A stretch of DNA of 64,000 nt from positions 1 to 64,000 of the forward strand of contig NZ_JAIXTC010000023.1 in the NCBI RefSeq assembly GCF_027484365.1, in the 5' to 3' direction. Source of the DNA: Brevundimonas sp. Its GTDB lineage: Bacteria; Pseudomonadota; Alphaproteobacteria; Caulobacterales; Caulobacteraceae. The notes beneath the pieces are model-generated. The model ran no database searches. It worked only from the letters and a program-made list of their open reading frames with translations, and had not been told where the DNA came from. Below, piece after piece: positions 33,180-43,034 of this stretch. The translations under genes were made by a program, and so were the position numbers. Each line of letters opens with the position of its first letter. Positions within the stretch are counted from its first letter, which is position 1.

Positions 33180-34082
33180 ATGACGACTTCCATCCTCTAT
33201 GGCCGCCCCCCTCTGGTGTTCGATCCGCCGGGCGCGGCGACCCAGACCTCTCCGCAGATCGTCGGTTCGACCGCGCTGGAGAGCCTCGCCGATGGCTCGG
33301 TCGAGACGGCCATGGTCTATGCGCCGCCGGGCGTGCTGGAGCGGCGCTACACGCTGGCGCAGACGCTGAGGGCGCTCAAGGTCGGCGGGCGGCTGGACGT
33401 CATGGCGGCCAAGGACAGGGGCGGCTCGCGGCTGAAGAAGGAGCTGGAGGCGTTCGGGCTGGAGGTCGGTGAAACGGCCAAGGCGCATCATCGGCGCTGC
33501 GTGGTGATCAAGACCGGCAAGGAGACGGGCCTGGACGCGGCGATCGCGGCGGGGGCGATGCAAATGGTCGAGGGGCTGGAGGCCTGGTCGCAGCCGGGCG
33601 TCTTCGCCTGGGACCGGATCGACGCGGGATCGGCGCAGCTGGCGGCGTCGATGCCGGCGCTGAAGGGCGCAGGCGCCGATCTGGGTTGCGGCTACGGGGC
33701 GCTGGCGACGGTGGTCCTGGGGTCGCCGGCGGTGACCTCGCTGCGGCTGATCGATCTGGACCGGCGGGCGGTCGAGGCGGCGCAGAAGAATGTCGGGGAC
33801 TCGCGGGCATCGTTCGAATGGGCCGATGTGCGGACGCTGGAGGCGACCGGCGATCTGGAATTCATCGTCTCCAACCCGCCCTTCCATGACGGCGGGGCCG
33901 AGGACCGGCGGCTGGGCCAGGCCTTTATCCGCAAGGCGGCGGAGATGCTGAAGAAGGGCGGGACCCTGTGGCTCGTGGCCAACCGGCACCTGCCCTATGA
34001 GTCCGAGCTGAAAGAGGCGTTCAAGCGGGTGACGCCGATCTCGGACGGCGGCGGGTACAAGCTGTTCGAAGCGGTCAAATGA
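33180..34082 (+). CDS. Class I methyltransferase, RsmC-like (16S rRNA guanine-N2)
   Basis: The 300-residue protein has the two-domain layout of RsmC/RlmG: a degenerate N-terminal Rossmann domain (MTTSILYGRPPLVFDPPG to about residue 140) and an active C-terminal one. Motif I is GADLGCGYGALA, the acidic residue of motif II is in LIDLDRRAVE, and the catalytic motif is FIVSNPPFHDGG; NPPFH is specific to N2-guanine methyltransferases of this group. E. coli RsmC methylates G1207 of 16S rRNA; the target here is inferred. The gene lies 35 bp before rsuA, which also modifies 16S rRNA. Confidence 0.85.
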   Translation: MTTSILYGRPPLVFDPPGAATQTSPQIVGSTALESLADGSVETAMVYAPPGVLERRYTLAQTLRALKVGGRLDVMAAKDRGGSRLKKELEAFGLEVGETAKAHHRRCVVIKTGKETGLDAAIAAGAMQMVEGLEAWSQPGVFAWDRIDAGSAQLAASMPALKGAGADLGCGYGALATVVLGSPAVTSLRLIDLDRRAVEAAQKNVGDSRASFEWADVRTLEATGDLEFIVSNPPFHDGGAEDRRLGQAFIRKAAEMLKKGGTLWLVANRHLPYESELKEAFKRVTPISDGGGYKLFEAVK

Positions 34083-34116
34083 ACCGCGCTCAAGTAGCCC
34101 GAAGGGCGATAGCGCA

Positions 34117-34851
34117 ATGAAAAAAGTCCCGACCGCGCGCGTGGACAAGCTTCTCGGCTCGATGGGCTACGGCTCGCGCAGCGAGATCGCGCGGCTGGGC
34201 AAGGTCGGGGGGATCGTGCTGGACGGCGTCGACCTGACCGATGTGTCGAAGCGGATCGCGGTGACGCCGGACCTGCCCGGACGCATGCAGATCGACGGGC
34301 GGCCGCTGGATCCGCCGGCGGGGCTGGTGCTGATCCTGAACAAGCCCCTGGGCATGACCTGTTCGCACAAGGAGGACGGGGCACTGGTGTATGACGTCCT
34401 GCCCGAACGGTGGCGGCGGCGGGACCCGGCGATCTCGACCATCGGGCGACTGGACAAGGAAACCTCGGGCCTGCTGCTGCTGACCGACGACGGCGACCTG
34501 TTGCACCGGGTGATTTCGCCCAAACGGCATGTGGCCAAGGTCTATCGCGCGACCCTGGCCCGGCCGATGGTCGGGACGGAGGCGGGAGTTTTCGAAGCCG
34601 GAGGGCTGGTGCTGGAGGGCGAGGACAAGCCGTTGGCCCCCGCGTCTCTGGAGGTGATCTCGCCGACCGAGGCGCGGCTGTCGGTCACCGAGGGGCGCTA
34701 TCACATGGTGCGCCGGATGTTCGCCGCCGTGGGCAACCACGTCGAGGCCCTGCACCGCGAGCGGATGGGGCAGCTGGCCCTGCCGGAGGATCTGGCGCCG
34801 GGGGACTGGCGAGCGGCGACGCAGGATGAGATCGACAGCCTGTTCCGGTAA
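34117..34851 (+). CDS. rsuA: 16S rRNA pseudouridine synthase RsuA
   Basis: RsuA converts U516 of 16S rRNA to pseudouridine. The N-terminal S4 domain (RVDKLLGSMGYGSRSEIARL) binds RNA. The catalytic domain shows NKPLGMTCSHKEDG and the Asp motif GRLDKETSGLLLLT with Asp113, then KVYRATL and the EGRYHMVRRMFAAVGN region. Length 244 is normal for this family. It follows the RsmC-like gene by 35 bp. Confidence 0.92.
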   Translation: MKKVPTARVDKLLGSMGYGSRSEIARLGKVGGIVLDGVDLTDVSKRIAVTPDLPGRMQIDGRPLDPPAGLVLILNKPLGMTCSHKEDGALVYDVLPERWRRRDPAISTIGRLDKETSGLLLLTDDGDLLHRVISPKRHVAKVYRATLARPMVGTEAGVFEAGGLVLEGEDKPLAPASLEVISPTEARLSVTEGRYHMVRRMFAAVGNHVEALHRERMGQLALPEDLAPGDWRAATQDEIDSLFR

Positions 34852-34930
34852 TCCCACTCTCCCTGCGAGAGGAGCCGTGTTGGGCCGCATGCTGCTTTGG
34901 TTCAATGCGGACTTCGAGTATCCTTGGGCG

Positions 34931-35083
34931 ATGGATGAAATCGCAATCGAGGAAGCGCAGCAACGGTTCGAGGAACTGATCGAGCGCGTCGAGAACGGCG
35001 AAACCTTCGTCATTCGTCGAGGCGAGGACCTTTGCCGCCTCGTGCCGCATGACGCGCCCGTCGAGGCGGACCTGTCTCTTTGA
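34931..35083 (+). CDS. Orphan Phd/YefM-like antitoxin fragment
   Basis: Fifty residues starting MDEIAIEEAQQRFEELIERV and continuing ENGETFVIRRGEDLCRLVPH match the N-terminal DNA-binding half of prevent-host-death antitoxins (order: helix, ExxxxxxxL, then a beta-turn with GExFVIxRxG). The C-terminal toxin-binding tail is almost absent and no toxin gene is adjacent. A GTG at 34877 with GAGAGGAG upstream could give a longer protein, but those residues do not resemble the family. It overlaps trpF as TTGA, so the pair is translationally coupled. Confidence 0.65.
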   Translation: MDEIAIEEAQQRFEELIERVENGETFVIRRGEDLCRLVPHDAPVEADLSL

Positions 35084-35712
35084 CCCGCGTAAAGATTTGC
35101 GGCCTGACGACGCCGGACACCCTCGACGTCGCGCTCGACCACGGGGCGGCCTTCGTGGGGGCGGTGATGTTCGCGCGCAGTCCCCGCAACATCACGCCGG
35201 AGGATGCGCGGCCCCTGTTCGAGCGGGCGCGGGGCCGGGCCGGGATCGTGGCGGTGACCGTGGATGCGGACGACGACCTGCTGAGCCGGATCGGGGCGCA
35301 TCTGAGACCCGACTTCCTGCAACTTCATGGGCGCGAGACGGTGGCGCGGGCGCATCAGGTGCGGACCCTGACCGGGGCGGGGATCATCAAGGTGCTGTCG
35401 GTGCGGACGGCGGAGGACCTCGAGGCGGCGGCGAACTGGGAGGATCACGTCGAGCATCTGATGTTCGATGCCAAGCCGCCGGAGGGATCGGCCCTGCCCG
35501 GCGGGGTGGGGGCGTCGTTCGACTGGTCGATGCTCAGCGGGCGGACGTTCCGCAAGGACTGGTTCCTCGCGGGCGGGCTGACGCCGGACAATGCGGCCGA
35601 GGCTGCGGCGATCAGCGGCGCACCCCTGCTCGACGTGTCCTCTGGCGTCGAAAGCGCCCCGGGTGTTAAGGACGCGGCCCGGATTGCGGCCTTCCTGAAG
35701 GCCGTTGTCTGA
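35080..35712 (+). CDS. trpF: Phosphoribosylanthranilate isomerase
   Basis: TrpF performs the third step of tryptophan synthesis, an Amadori rearrangement of phosphoribosylanthranilate. The 210-residue (beta-alpha)8 barrel starts at TTG 35080, overlapping the antitoxin-like gene. KICG carries the catalytic Cys7, FLQLHG and the C-terminal phosphate-binding LAGGLTPDNAAEA are typical, and the acid is in FDWSMLSG. It begins the trpF-trpB-trpA-accD-folC string usual for alphaproteobacteria. Confidence 0.96.
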   Translation: MTRVKICGLTTPDTLDVALDHGAAFVGAVMFARSPRNITPEDARPLFERARGRAGIVAVTVDADDDLLSRIGAHLRPDFLQLHGRETVARAHQVRTLTGAGIIKVLSVRTAEDLEAAANWEDHVEHLMFDAKPPEGSALPGGVGASFDWSMLSGRTFRKDWFLAGGLTPDNAAEAAAISGAPLLDVSSGVESAPGVKDAARIAAFLKAVV

Positions 35713-35762
35713 ACCCTCCGCCCGGCCGTATTTCGGGCGCACGCCTGCGTGAAAGCTGACCC

Positions 35763-36977
<1,215 letters not shown>

Positions 36978-36979
36978 CG

Positions 36980-37450
36980 ATGAAGACGTTGTTGACGGCG
37001 GCCGTGCTGGCCCCCGTTCTGGGGATGACGCCGGTCGCGGCGATGGCCCAGGCTGCGGGCGGGGCGACGGGCATCGGTCAACCGATCGAGGCGCCGCTGC
37101 TGGTCGGGGCGGTGGCCGATTCGACCTGCGGCAACCTGTACGACCTGGCCGGCAAGGCCTTCTGCGTCACGGCCCCCCTGGCCTCCATCGGCGGGATCGC
37201 CGAGGCCTATATCGCCCATTTCGAGGGTGAAGGCTGGATTGCGGCAGCCGGCGACGACAATCGCGTGGTCTTCATCAAGCGCCGCGAAGCCGGCGGCTGT
37301 GACGGCATGCAGATCCAGGCCTTCTACGATCCCGACCGCCCGGCGGGACCGCAAGTACCGGGCTATATCGCCATGGCGACCATTCCCGGCGACGTCTGCG
37401 CCGGTGCTGCGGCCGCCCCTGCGGCCCCTGTGACGCCGCCCGTCCAATGA
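36980..37450 (+). CDS. Small secreted protein of unknown function between trpB and trpA
   Basis: The 156-residue product begins MKTLLTAAVLAPVLGMTPVA with a signal peptide ending near AMAQA (residue 23). The mature part is a compact domain with Cys residues in DSTCGNL, AFCVTAP, GGCDGM and GDVC, probably two disulfides, and ends in a Pro/Ala tail. ATG 36980 follows the trpB stop by 2 bp, and the stop overlaps trpA by ATGA. It is therefore coupled inside the trp operon although nothing suggests a role in tryptophan synthesis. Not recognised. Confidence 0.8.
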   Translation: MKTLLTAAVLAPVLGMTPVAAMAQAAGGATGIGQPIEAPLLVGAVADSTCGNLYDLAGKAFCVTAPLASIGGIAEAYIAHFEGEGWIAAAGDDNRVVFIKRREAGGCDGMQIQAFYDPDRPAGPQVPGYIAMATIPGDVCAGAAAAPAAPVTPPVQ

Positions 37451-38277
37451 CCACATCCCGCATCGACGCCCGCTTCGCCGCGCTGAAGGCCGAGGGCCGG
37501 GCCGGGTTCGTGGCCTATGTCATGGCCGGCGACCCCACGCGCGATCAGGCGCTGGAGATCCTGCGCGGCCTGCCCGCCGCCGGGGCCGACATCATCGAAC
37601 TGGGCTTCCCGTTCAGCGACCCGATGGCCGAGGGGCCCCCGATCCAGCGCGCGGCTCTGCGCGGCCTGAAGGCGGGTCTGACGCTGAAGGGCACGCTCGA
37701 TCTGGCCGCGGCCTTCCGTGAGGGCGACGCGGACACCCCGCTGATCCTGATGGGCTATCTGAATCCGATCGAGAGCTATGGCTACGAGGCCTTCGCGCGC
37801 GATGCGGCGGCGGCCGGCGTGGACGGCTGCATCGTCGTCGACTGCCCGCCCGAAGAGGCCGATCTGCTGACGGATGCGCTCGATGCGGCGTCCGTTTCGC
37901 TGATCCGTCTGGCCACCCCGACCTCGGACGACGCCCGGCTGGAGCTGATTGCGCGGCGGACCTCGGGCTTCGTCTACTATGTCTCGGTCGCAGGCGTGAC
38001 GGGGGTGAAGGAGGCGCAGTCCGCCTCGGTCGCCCCGGCTGTCGAACGGGTGCGCAAGGCTTCCGGCCTGCCGGTCGCGGTCGGCTTCGGGGTCAAGACG
38101 CCGGAACGGGCGGCCGAGATCGCCCGGGTCGCCGATGCCGTTGTGGCCGGCTCCGTCCTGGTCGACGAGGTCGCGGCGGCGCTGGACGCGAATGAACCGG
38201 CCGCGGACCGCGTCCTGGCCAAGGTGAAGGCGCTCGCAGATGCCGTACGCGGTGCGCGCGTGAAGGAAAGCGTCTAG
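37447..38277 (+). CDS. trpA: Tryptophan synthase alpha chain
   Basis: TrpA cleaves indole-glycerol phosphate to indole, which tunnels to TrpB. The 276-residue barrel shows [20 protein letters not shown]: Glu51 is the proton donor. The second catalytic position, Asp60 in E. coli (ADGP), is Glu62 here (GCC GAG GGG). The phosphate-binding VGFGVKTPE and GSVLVDEV are normal. The gene overlaps the secreted-protein gene by ATGA and precedes accD by 10 bp. Confidence 0.96.
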   Translation: MTTSRIDARFAALKAEGRAGFVAYVMAGDPTRDQALEILRGLPAAGADIIELGFPFSDPMAEGPPIQRAALRGLKAGLTLKGTLDLAAAFREGDADTPLILMGYLNPIESYGYEAFARDAAAAGVDGCIVVDCPPEEADLLTDALDAASVSLIRLATPTSDDARLELIARRTSGFVYYVSVAGVTGVKEAQSASVAPAVERVRKASGLPVAVGFGVKTPERAAEIARVADAVVAGSVLVDEVAAALDANEPAADRVLAKVKALADAVRGARVKESV

Positions 38278-38287
38278 AGACACCGGA

Positions 38288-39187
38288 ATGGCCGACAAGA
38301 CTCCTCCCAAACCCGCCCAGGAAAAACGTGGCGGCTGGCTCAGCCGGTTCGCCCCGGGCGTCCGCAAGATCGTCAGCCGGCGCGAGACGCCGGACAATCT
38401 GTGGGTCAAGGACCCGGACTCGGGCGAGATGCTCTACCGCTCCGACCTGGAGGCCGCCCTGTGGGTGACGCCGTCCGGCCGGCACATGCGCATCAATGCG
38501 ACCCAGCGTCTGGGCTACACCTTCGACGACGGCCACTATGAACCGATCGCCTCGCCCGAGGTGGCCGAGGACCCGCTGAAATTCTCCGACGGCAAACCCT
38601 ATCGCGAGCGTCTGATCGCCGCGCGCAAGGCGACCGGGACCAAGGACGCCATGTCGATCGGTTTCGGCGACATCGGCGGCACGCCCGCCGTGGCCGTGGT
38701 CCAGGACTTCGCCTTCATGGGCGGCTCCCTCGGCATGGCCGCGGGTGAAGGCTTCATCGCCGCCGCCCGGGCCGCGATCGAACGCAACGTCCCGCTCGTC
38801 TGCTTCACCGCCGCCGGCGGCGCCCGGATGCAGGAGGGCGCGCTGAGCCTGATGCAGATGGCCCGGACCACCCTTGCGGTGCAGGAGCTGAAGGACGCGC
38901 AGCTGCCCTACATCGTGGTCCTGACCGATCCGACGACCGGCGGGGTGACGGCCAGCTATGCGATGCTGGGCGACATCCACCTGGCCGAGCCGGGCGCCCT
39001 GATCGGTTTCGCCGGCCCGCGCGTGATCGAGACCACCATCCGCGAGAAACTGCCGCCCGGGTTCCAGCGGTCGGAGTATCTGCAGGAAAAGGGCATGGTC
39101 GACCGCGTCGTCGCCCGCGCCGACCTGCCGGAGACGCTCGGCAAGCTGCTGTCGATGCTGATGGGCGGACGGCGTCAGGCGGCCTAG
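38288..39187 (+). CDS. accD: Acetyl-CoA carboxylase carboxyltransferase subunit beta
   Basis: AccD with AccA transfers CO2 from biotin to acetyl-CoA, the first committed step of fatty-acid synthesis. The 299-residue protein has the crotonase-like catalytic domain with [24 protein letters not shown] and [12 protein letters not shown]. The N-terminal zinc-ribbon of E. coli AccD, with four cysteines, is replaced: the corresponding stretch [20 protein letters not shown] and [10 protein letters not shown] has no cysteine at any of the four places. It lies 10 bp after trpA and 10 bp before folC. Confidence 0.95.
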   Translation: MADKTPPKPAQEKRGGWLSRFAPGVRKIVSRRETPDNLWVKDPDSGEMLYRSDLEAALWVTPSGRHMRINATQRLGYTFDDGHYEPIASPEVAEDPLKFSDGKPYRERLIAARKATGTKDAMSIGFGDIGGTPAVAVVQDFAFMGGSLGMAAGEGFIAAARAAIERNVPLVCFTAAGGARMQEGALSLMQMARTTLAVQELKDAQLPYIVVLTDPTTGGVTASYAMLGDIHLAEPGALIGFAGPRVIETTIREKLPPGFQRSEYLQEKGMVDRVVARADLPETLGKLLSMLMGGRRQAA

Positions 39188-39197
39188 AGGCGCCGCA

Positions 39198-40475
39198 ATG
39201 GATCCCGTCTCCGAACGTCTGCGCGCCCGCCACCCCCAGAAGATCGACCTGTCGCTGGACCGGATGCGGACCCTGTGCGCGGTGCTGGGCAATCCGCAGG
39301 ACCGTTTGCCGCCCGTGATCCATGTGGCCGGGACCAACGGCAAGGGATCGACCATCGCCTTCATCCGCGCCATGGCCGAGGCGGCTGGACTGAAGGTCCA
39401 TGTCTATACCTCGCCGCATCTGGTTCGGTTCAACGAGCGGATCCGGCTGGCGGGAGAGCTGATCTCCGACGCGGGGTTGTCTGCGATCCTCGACCGGATC
39501 GAGGCGGTGAAGGGCGTCGAGGCGACCGTGTTCGAGAGCACCACGGCCGCCGCCTTCGTCGCCATGGCCGAGACGCCCGCCGACCTGTGCATCGTCGAGG
39601 TCGGGCTGGGCGGGTCGCTGGATGCGACCAACGTCATCGAGCGGCCGCTGCTGAGCGTCATCGCGCCGGTCGATCTGGACCACGCCGAGTTCCTGGGCAC
39701 GCGGATCGAGGATATTGCCGGGGAGAAGGCGGGCATCCTGAAGGCCGGGGCGCGCGGGATCGTGGCGCGCCAGTCAGAGGCGGCGATGGCGGTCATCGAG
39801 GCGAAAGCCGCCGCTGCGCCGGCGCCGCTGACGGTCATGGGGGTGGATTTCGACGCCTGGGACGAGCGCGGCGGGATGGCGTTCCAGGATCAGGAACGGT
39901 TCTTCGACCTGCCGGCGCCTGCGCTGAAGGGTCCACACCAGATCGCCAATGCGGGGCTGGCCGTGGCCGTGGCGCTGGAGCTGGACCTGCCGGCGGAGGC
40001 GATCGCGCGCGGGGTCGCCGGGGCGACCTGGCCGGCGCGGATGCAGCGGATATCCGCCGGACCCTATGGCGAGATGGCGCGGGCGGCGGAGGCGGAGCTG
40101 TGGCTGGACGGGGGGCATAATCCGCACGCCGGGCGCGCCCTGGCCGAGGCCCTGGCGGAGCGGCAGCGGAAGGCCCCGCGGCCCCTGGCCCTGATCGTCG
40201 GCATGCTGGCCAACAAGGATCACGGCGGGTTTTTCGAGGCGCTGAAGGGGTCGGAGGCGCATGTCTTCACCGTCGGCTTCGAGGGCACGGCGGCCGACCC
40301 GGCGGCGCTCGCGGCCGTGGCGCGCGGGCATGGGTTGGGGGCGCAGAGCTCGTCGTCAGTCGAGGCGGCGCTGAGCCGGGCGCTCAGGCTCGGGGCCGGG
40401 CGGGTGGTGATCTGCGGGTCGCTGTATCTGGCCGGCGAGGTGCTGGGGGCCTCAGAGGAGACCTGGCCAAGGTAA
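39198..40475 (+). CDS. folC: Bifunctional dihydrofolate synthase / folylpolyglutamate synthase
   Basis: FolC ligates glutamate to dihydropteroate and then extends folates. The Mur-ligase type protein (425 residues) shows the P-loop HVAGTNGKGST, the Mg/folate loop YTSPHLVRFNERI and DHAEFLGTRIEDIAGEKAGI (shown in parts), and the C-terminal LWLDGGHNPHAG. It ends the trp-accD-folC string; a palindromic element follows and probably marks the operon end. Confidence 0.95.
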   Translation: MDPVSERLRARHPQKIDLSLDRMRTLCAVLGNPQDRLPPVIHVAGTNGKGSTIAFIRAMAEAAGLKVHVYTSPHLVRFNERIRLAGELISDAGLSAILDRIEAVKGVEATVFESTTAAAFVAMAETPADLCIVEVGLGGSLDATNVIERPLLSVIAPVDLDHAEFLGTRIEDIAGEKAGILKAGARGIVARQSEAAMAVIEAKAAAAPAPLTVMGVDFDAWDERGGMAFQDQERFFDLPAPALKGPHQIANAGLAVAVALELDLPAEAIARGVAGATWPARMQRISAGPYGEMARAAEAELWLDGGHNPHAGRALAEALAERQRKAPRPLALIVGMLANKDHGGFFEALKGSEAHVFTVGFEGTAADPAALAAVARGHGLGAQSSSSVEAALSRALRLGAGRVVICGSLYLAGEVLGASEETWPR

Positions 40476-40477
40476 TC

Positions 40478-40624
40478 CCTTCTCCCCACGGGGGAGAAGG
40501 TGGCCCGAAGGGCCAGATGAGGGGGCTGGCGCCGCCTTCGTCGCTTTCAAGGTTGAGGGGCGGACAGAGCCCCCTCATCCGACTTCGCTTCGCTCAGCCA
40601 CCTTCTCCCCCGAGGGGAGAAGGG
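40478..40624. repeat. Intergenic palindromic element, copy B
   Basis: Two terminal hairpins (CTTCTCCCCACGGGGGAGAAG and its partner at 40601-40623) enclose inverted arms: AGATGAGGGGGCT on the left and AGCCCCCTCATCCG on the right. The whole spacer between convergent folC and the TPP enzyme gene consists of this element. It could act as a bidirectional terminator. Confidence 0.8.
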
Positions 40625-40625
40625 T

Positions 40626-42284
40626 TCATTTTGAGCGCAAGCCGGTGATGGTGCGGTTGGGGGCGATGTCCTCGGCCGAGGTGATCAGATGCACCAGAGC
40701 CGGGCGGTCCTTCGCGGCGTCGCGGGCGGCCTGGAGGGCGGCGGGAAAGTCGGCGGTGGTCTCGCAGCGGACGGCGAAGGCCCCGAAGGCCTCGGCGTAT
40801 TTGACGAAGTCGGGGTTCTTTAGGTCGGTGGCCATGACCCGGCGCGGGTAGTGGCCCTCCTGGTGCATGCGGATGGTGCCGAGAGTGCCGTTGTCGACGA
40901 CGATGACGACGACGTTGATCCCGTACTGGGCGGCTGTGGCCATCTCCTGGCCCGTCATCAGGAACTCGCCGTCACCGGCGACGCAGATGACCTCGCGCTC
41001 GGGATGCAGGGATTTGGCGGCGATGGCGGCCGGATAGCCGTAGCCCATGGCGCCCGAGGTCGGGCCCAGCTGGGTGCGGCAGGCGCGGTGGCGGTAGAAG
41101 CGGTGCAGCCAGGCGGCGAAATTGCCGGCGCCGTTGGTGACCACGGCGCTCGGCGGCAGGACCTCGCCGAGGTGGGCCATGCACTCGCTCATGTTAACCG
41201 CACCGGTGACCGGCACGGGGGTGGAGAAGGCCTGGTAGTGGTCGTGGGCGGCCCTGGCGCTGTCGTGCCAGGTGCGGCCGGGCTCGAGCGTGGCGAGGGC
41301 GTGGGCGGCCAGGGCGTTGTCGGCTGCGGCGCTGAGCAGGGGCGTCCAGACCCGGCCGAGCTCTTCCGGCGAAGGGTGGATGTGGACCAGCTTGTGAGCG
41401 GTCTCGTCGCGGGTGAACAGGGTGTAGCCCTGGGTCGGATTCTCGCCGAGCCGGGCGCCGAGCGCGATCAGAAGGTCGGCGTCGCGGGCGCGTTTCATCA
41501 GCTCGGGATTGCACCCGAGACCGAGGTCGCCGGCGTAGTTGGACCGGTCGTTGGAGAGGATGTCCTTGCGCCGGAACGACAGGGCGACGGGCAGGCCCAG
41601 CCGTTCGGACCAGTCGCCGATGGCGGCGGCGGCCTCCTCGGTCCAGCCGGAGCCGCCGAGGACCAGCAGAGGACGTTCGGCCTTCGCCAGACGGTCGCCG
41701 ATCTCGGCGAGGACGGCGGGGTCGAGGCCGCCCCTGGCCGGGGTCACCGCGCGGATCGGGGCCGGGCCGCCGGGTTCGTGCAGGATGTCTTCGGGCAGGG
41801 CGATGACGACGGGGCCCATCCGGCCCTGCTGGGCCGTGGCGAAGGCGCGTTCGACGATCTCGACGGTGCGGTCCGGGCTCTCCAACTCGGTGGCCCATTT
41901 GGCCAGGCCGCCGAAGACCTCGCGGTAGTCGACCTCCTGGAAGGCCCCCCGGCCGCGGTCGGTCAGGGCGATCTGGCCGACGAACAGGATCATCGGGGTC
42001 GAGTCCTGATGCGCGGTGTGCACGCCGATTGAGGCGTGGGTCGCGCCGGGACCGCGCGTAACCATGCAGACGCCGGGCTTTCCGGTCATCTTGCCATAGG
42101 CCTCGGCCATGTTGGCGGCACCCGCCTCGTGGCGGCAGGTGATGACCTCGATTTCCGGGTGGTCGACCAGGGCGTCGAGGACGGCGAGGTAGCTTTCGCC
42201 CGGCACGCAGAAGACGCGGGTCACGCCGTTGACGGCAAGGGTCTCGACAAGACGGCGGGCGGCGGTTCCGGCGGGCTGGCTCAT
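40626..42284 (-). CDS. Thiamine-diphosphate-dependent enzyme, acetolactate-synthase-like
   Basis: The 552-residue protein has the three-domain plan of the ThDP family containing acetolactate synthase large subunits. The catalytic Glu is in ITCRHEAGAANMAEAYG (residue 53 area). The central Rossmann-like domain spans about 195-330. The ThDP-binding motif is VAGDGEFLMTGQEMATAAQ, followed by NGTLGTIRMHQ. It has no small-subunit gene (ilvH) beside it, and acetolactate-synthase FAD loop residues are not obvious. It may be a 2-oxo acid decarboxylase, a benzoylformate-decarboxylase relative or a catabolic acetolactate synthase. The gene is alone, convergent to folC. Confidence 0.85.
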   Translation of the reverse strand: MSQPAGTAARRLVETLAVNGVTRVFCVPGESYLAVLDALVDHPEIEVITCRHEAGAANMAEAYGKMTGKPGVCMVTRGPGATHASIGVHTAHQDSTPMILFVGQIALTDRGRGAFQEVDYREVFGGLAKWATELESPDRTVEIVERAFATAQQGRMGPVVIALPEDILHEPGGPAPIRAVTPARGGLDPAVLAEIGDRLAKAERPLLVLGGSGWTEEAAAAIGDWSERLGLPVALSFRRKDILSNDRSNYAGDLGLGCNPELMKRARDADLLIALGARLGENPTQGYTLFTRDETAHKLVHIHPSPEELGRVWTPLLSAAADNALAAHALATLEPGRTWHDSARAAHDHYQAFSTPVPVTGAVNMSECMAHLGEVLPPSAVVTNGAGNFAAWLHRFYRHRACRTQLGPTSGAMGYGYPAAIAAKSLHPEREVICVAGDGEFLMTGQEMATAAQYGINVVVIVVDNGTLGTIRMHQEGHYPRRVMATDLKNPDFVKYAEAFGAFAVRCETTADFPAALQAARDAAKDRPALVHLITSAEDIAPNRTITGLRSK

Positions 42285-42439
42285 GAGGAACGCCCTAGCA
42301 GATCGTCATCGGGCTTGACCATGCAACCCGCGACCGGACCGCCGCGACCCGGTGGGCTTCTTGCTGTTGAGGCCGCGGTGACATCAAAGCGTCGTCGCTG
42401 GCCGGGCAATCTGCGCGGCGGCATCAACGGAGAGCGATC

Positions 42440-42832
42440 ATGGGTCTTTTCGACACGGTTCTGAGCGGCTTGGGCGATCAGGCGGCAGGCGGCCTGGGCG
42501 ACCTGCTCAAGAGCCAGGGCGGCGTAGCGGGTCTGGCCGAAAAATTCGGCGGCGCCGGGATGGCGGAAACGGTCCAGTCCTGGATCGGCACGGGTGGAAA
42601 CATCAACGTCTCGCCCGAACAGATTCGCCAGGTGCTGGGTTCGGGACCGATCGCCGATTTTGCATCCAGGCTGGGCATCTCGCCCGAGCAGGCGTCAGAA
42701 ACCCTGGCGGGCCTGCTGCCCGAAGCCGTCGATCGGCTGACGCCTAACGGTCAGGTCGCCGACGCGGACGGGCTGATGGATCAACTGCCGGGCGGTCTGG
42801 GTGACATGCTGGGCGGACTGCTGAAGCGCTGA
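42440..42832 (+). CDS. YidB family protein (DUF937)
   Basis: This 130-residue cytoplasmic protein matches the YidB/DUF937 family: MGLFDTVLSGLGDQ, the Gly-rich start LLKSQGGVAGLAEKFGGAGM, then SWIGTGGNINVSPEQIRQVL and a second helical part ISPEQASETLAGLLPEAVDRLTP (in parts). The function of the family is not established. GGAGAGCG lies before the ATG. A terminator follows 92 bp downstream. Confidence 0.9.
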   Translation: MGLFDTVLSGLGDQAAGGLGDLLKSQGGVAGLAEKFGGAGMAETVQSWIGTGGNINVSPEQIRQVLGSGPIADFASRLGISPEQASETLAGLLPEAVDRLTPNGQVADADGLMDQLPGGLGDMLGGLLKR

Positions 42833-42923
42833 TCGCGCCATGGTTCAGCGTCGGCCGGCGAGGTCGCGACCGGGGCTGAGGACGCCAGGAACCAGAGAGC
42901 CTCCCGTCCGAACCGAACGCAGA

Positions 42924-42951
42924 AGCCCGCCGCCACCGGGCGGGCTTTTTC
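42924..42951 (+). terminator. Rho-independent terminator after the YidB gene
   Basis: AGCCCGCC (42924-42931) pairs with GGCGGGCT (42939-42946) around a 7-nt loop and is followed by TTTT. Confidence 0.9.
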
Positions 42952-43034
42952 ATGGGCGGTGGTCGATCCCGGGCTGGACCGAAAGCCTTCGAACCGGTTA
43001 GGTGAACGACGTTCTCATCAGATGCGGAATTCCA

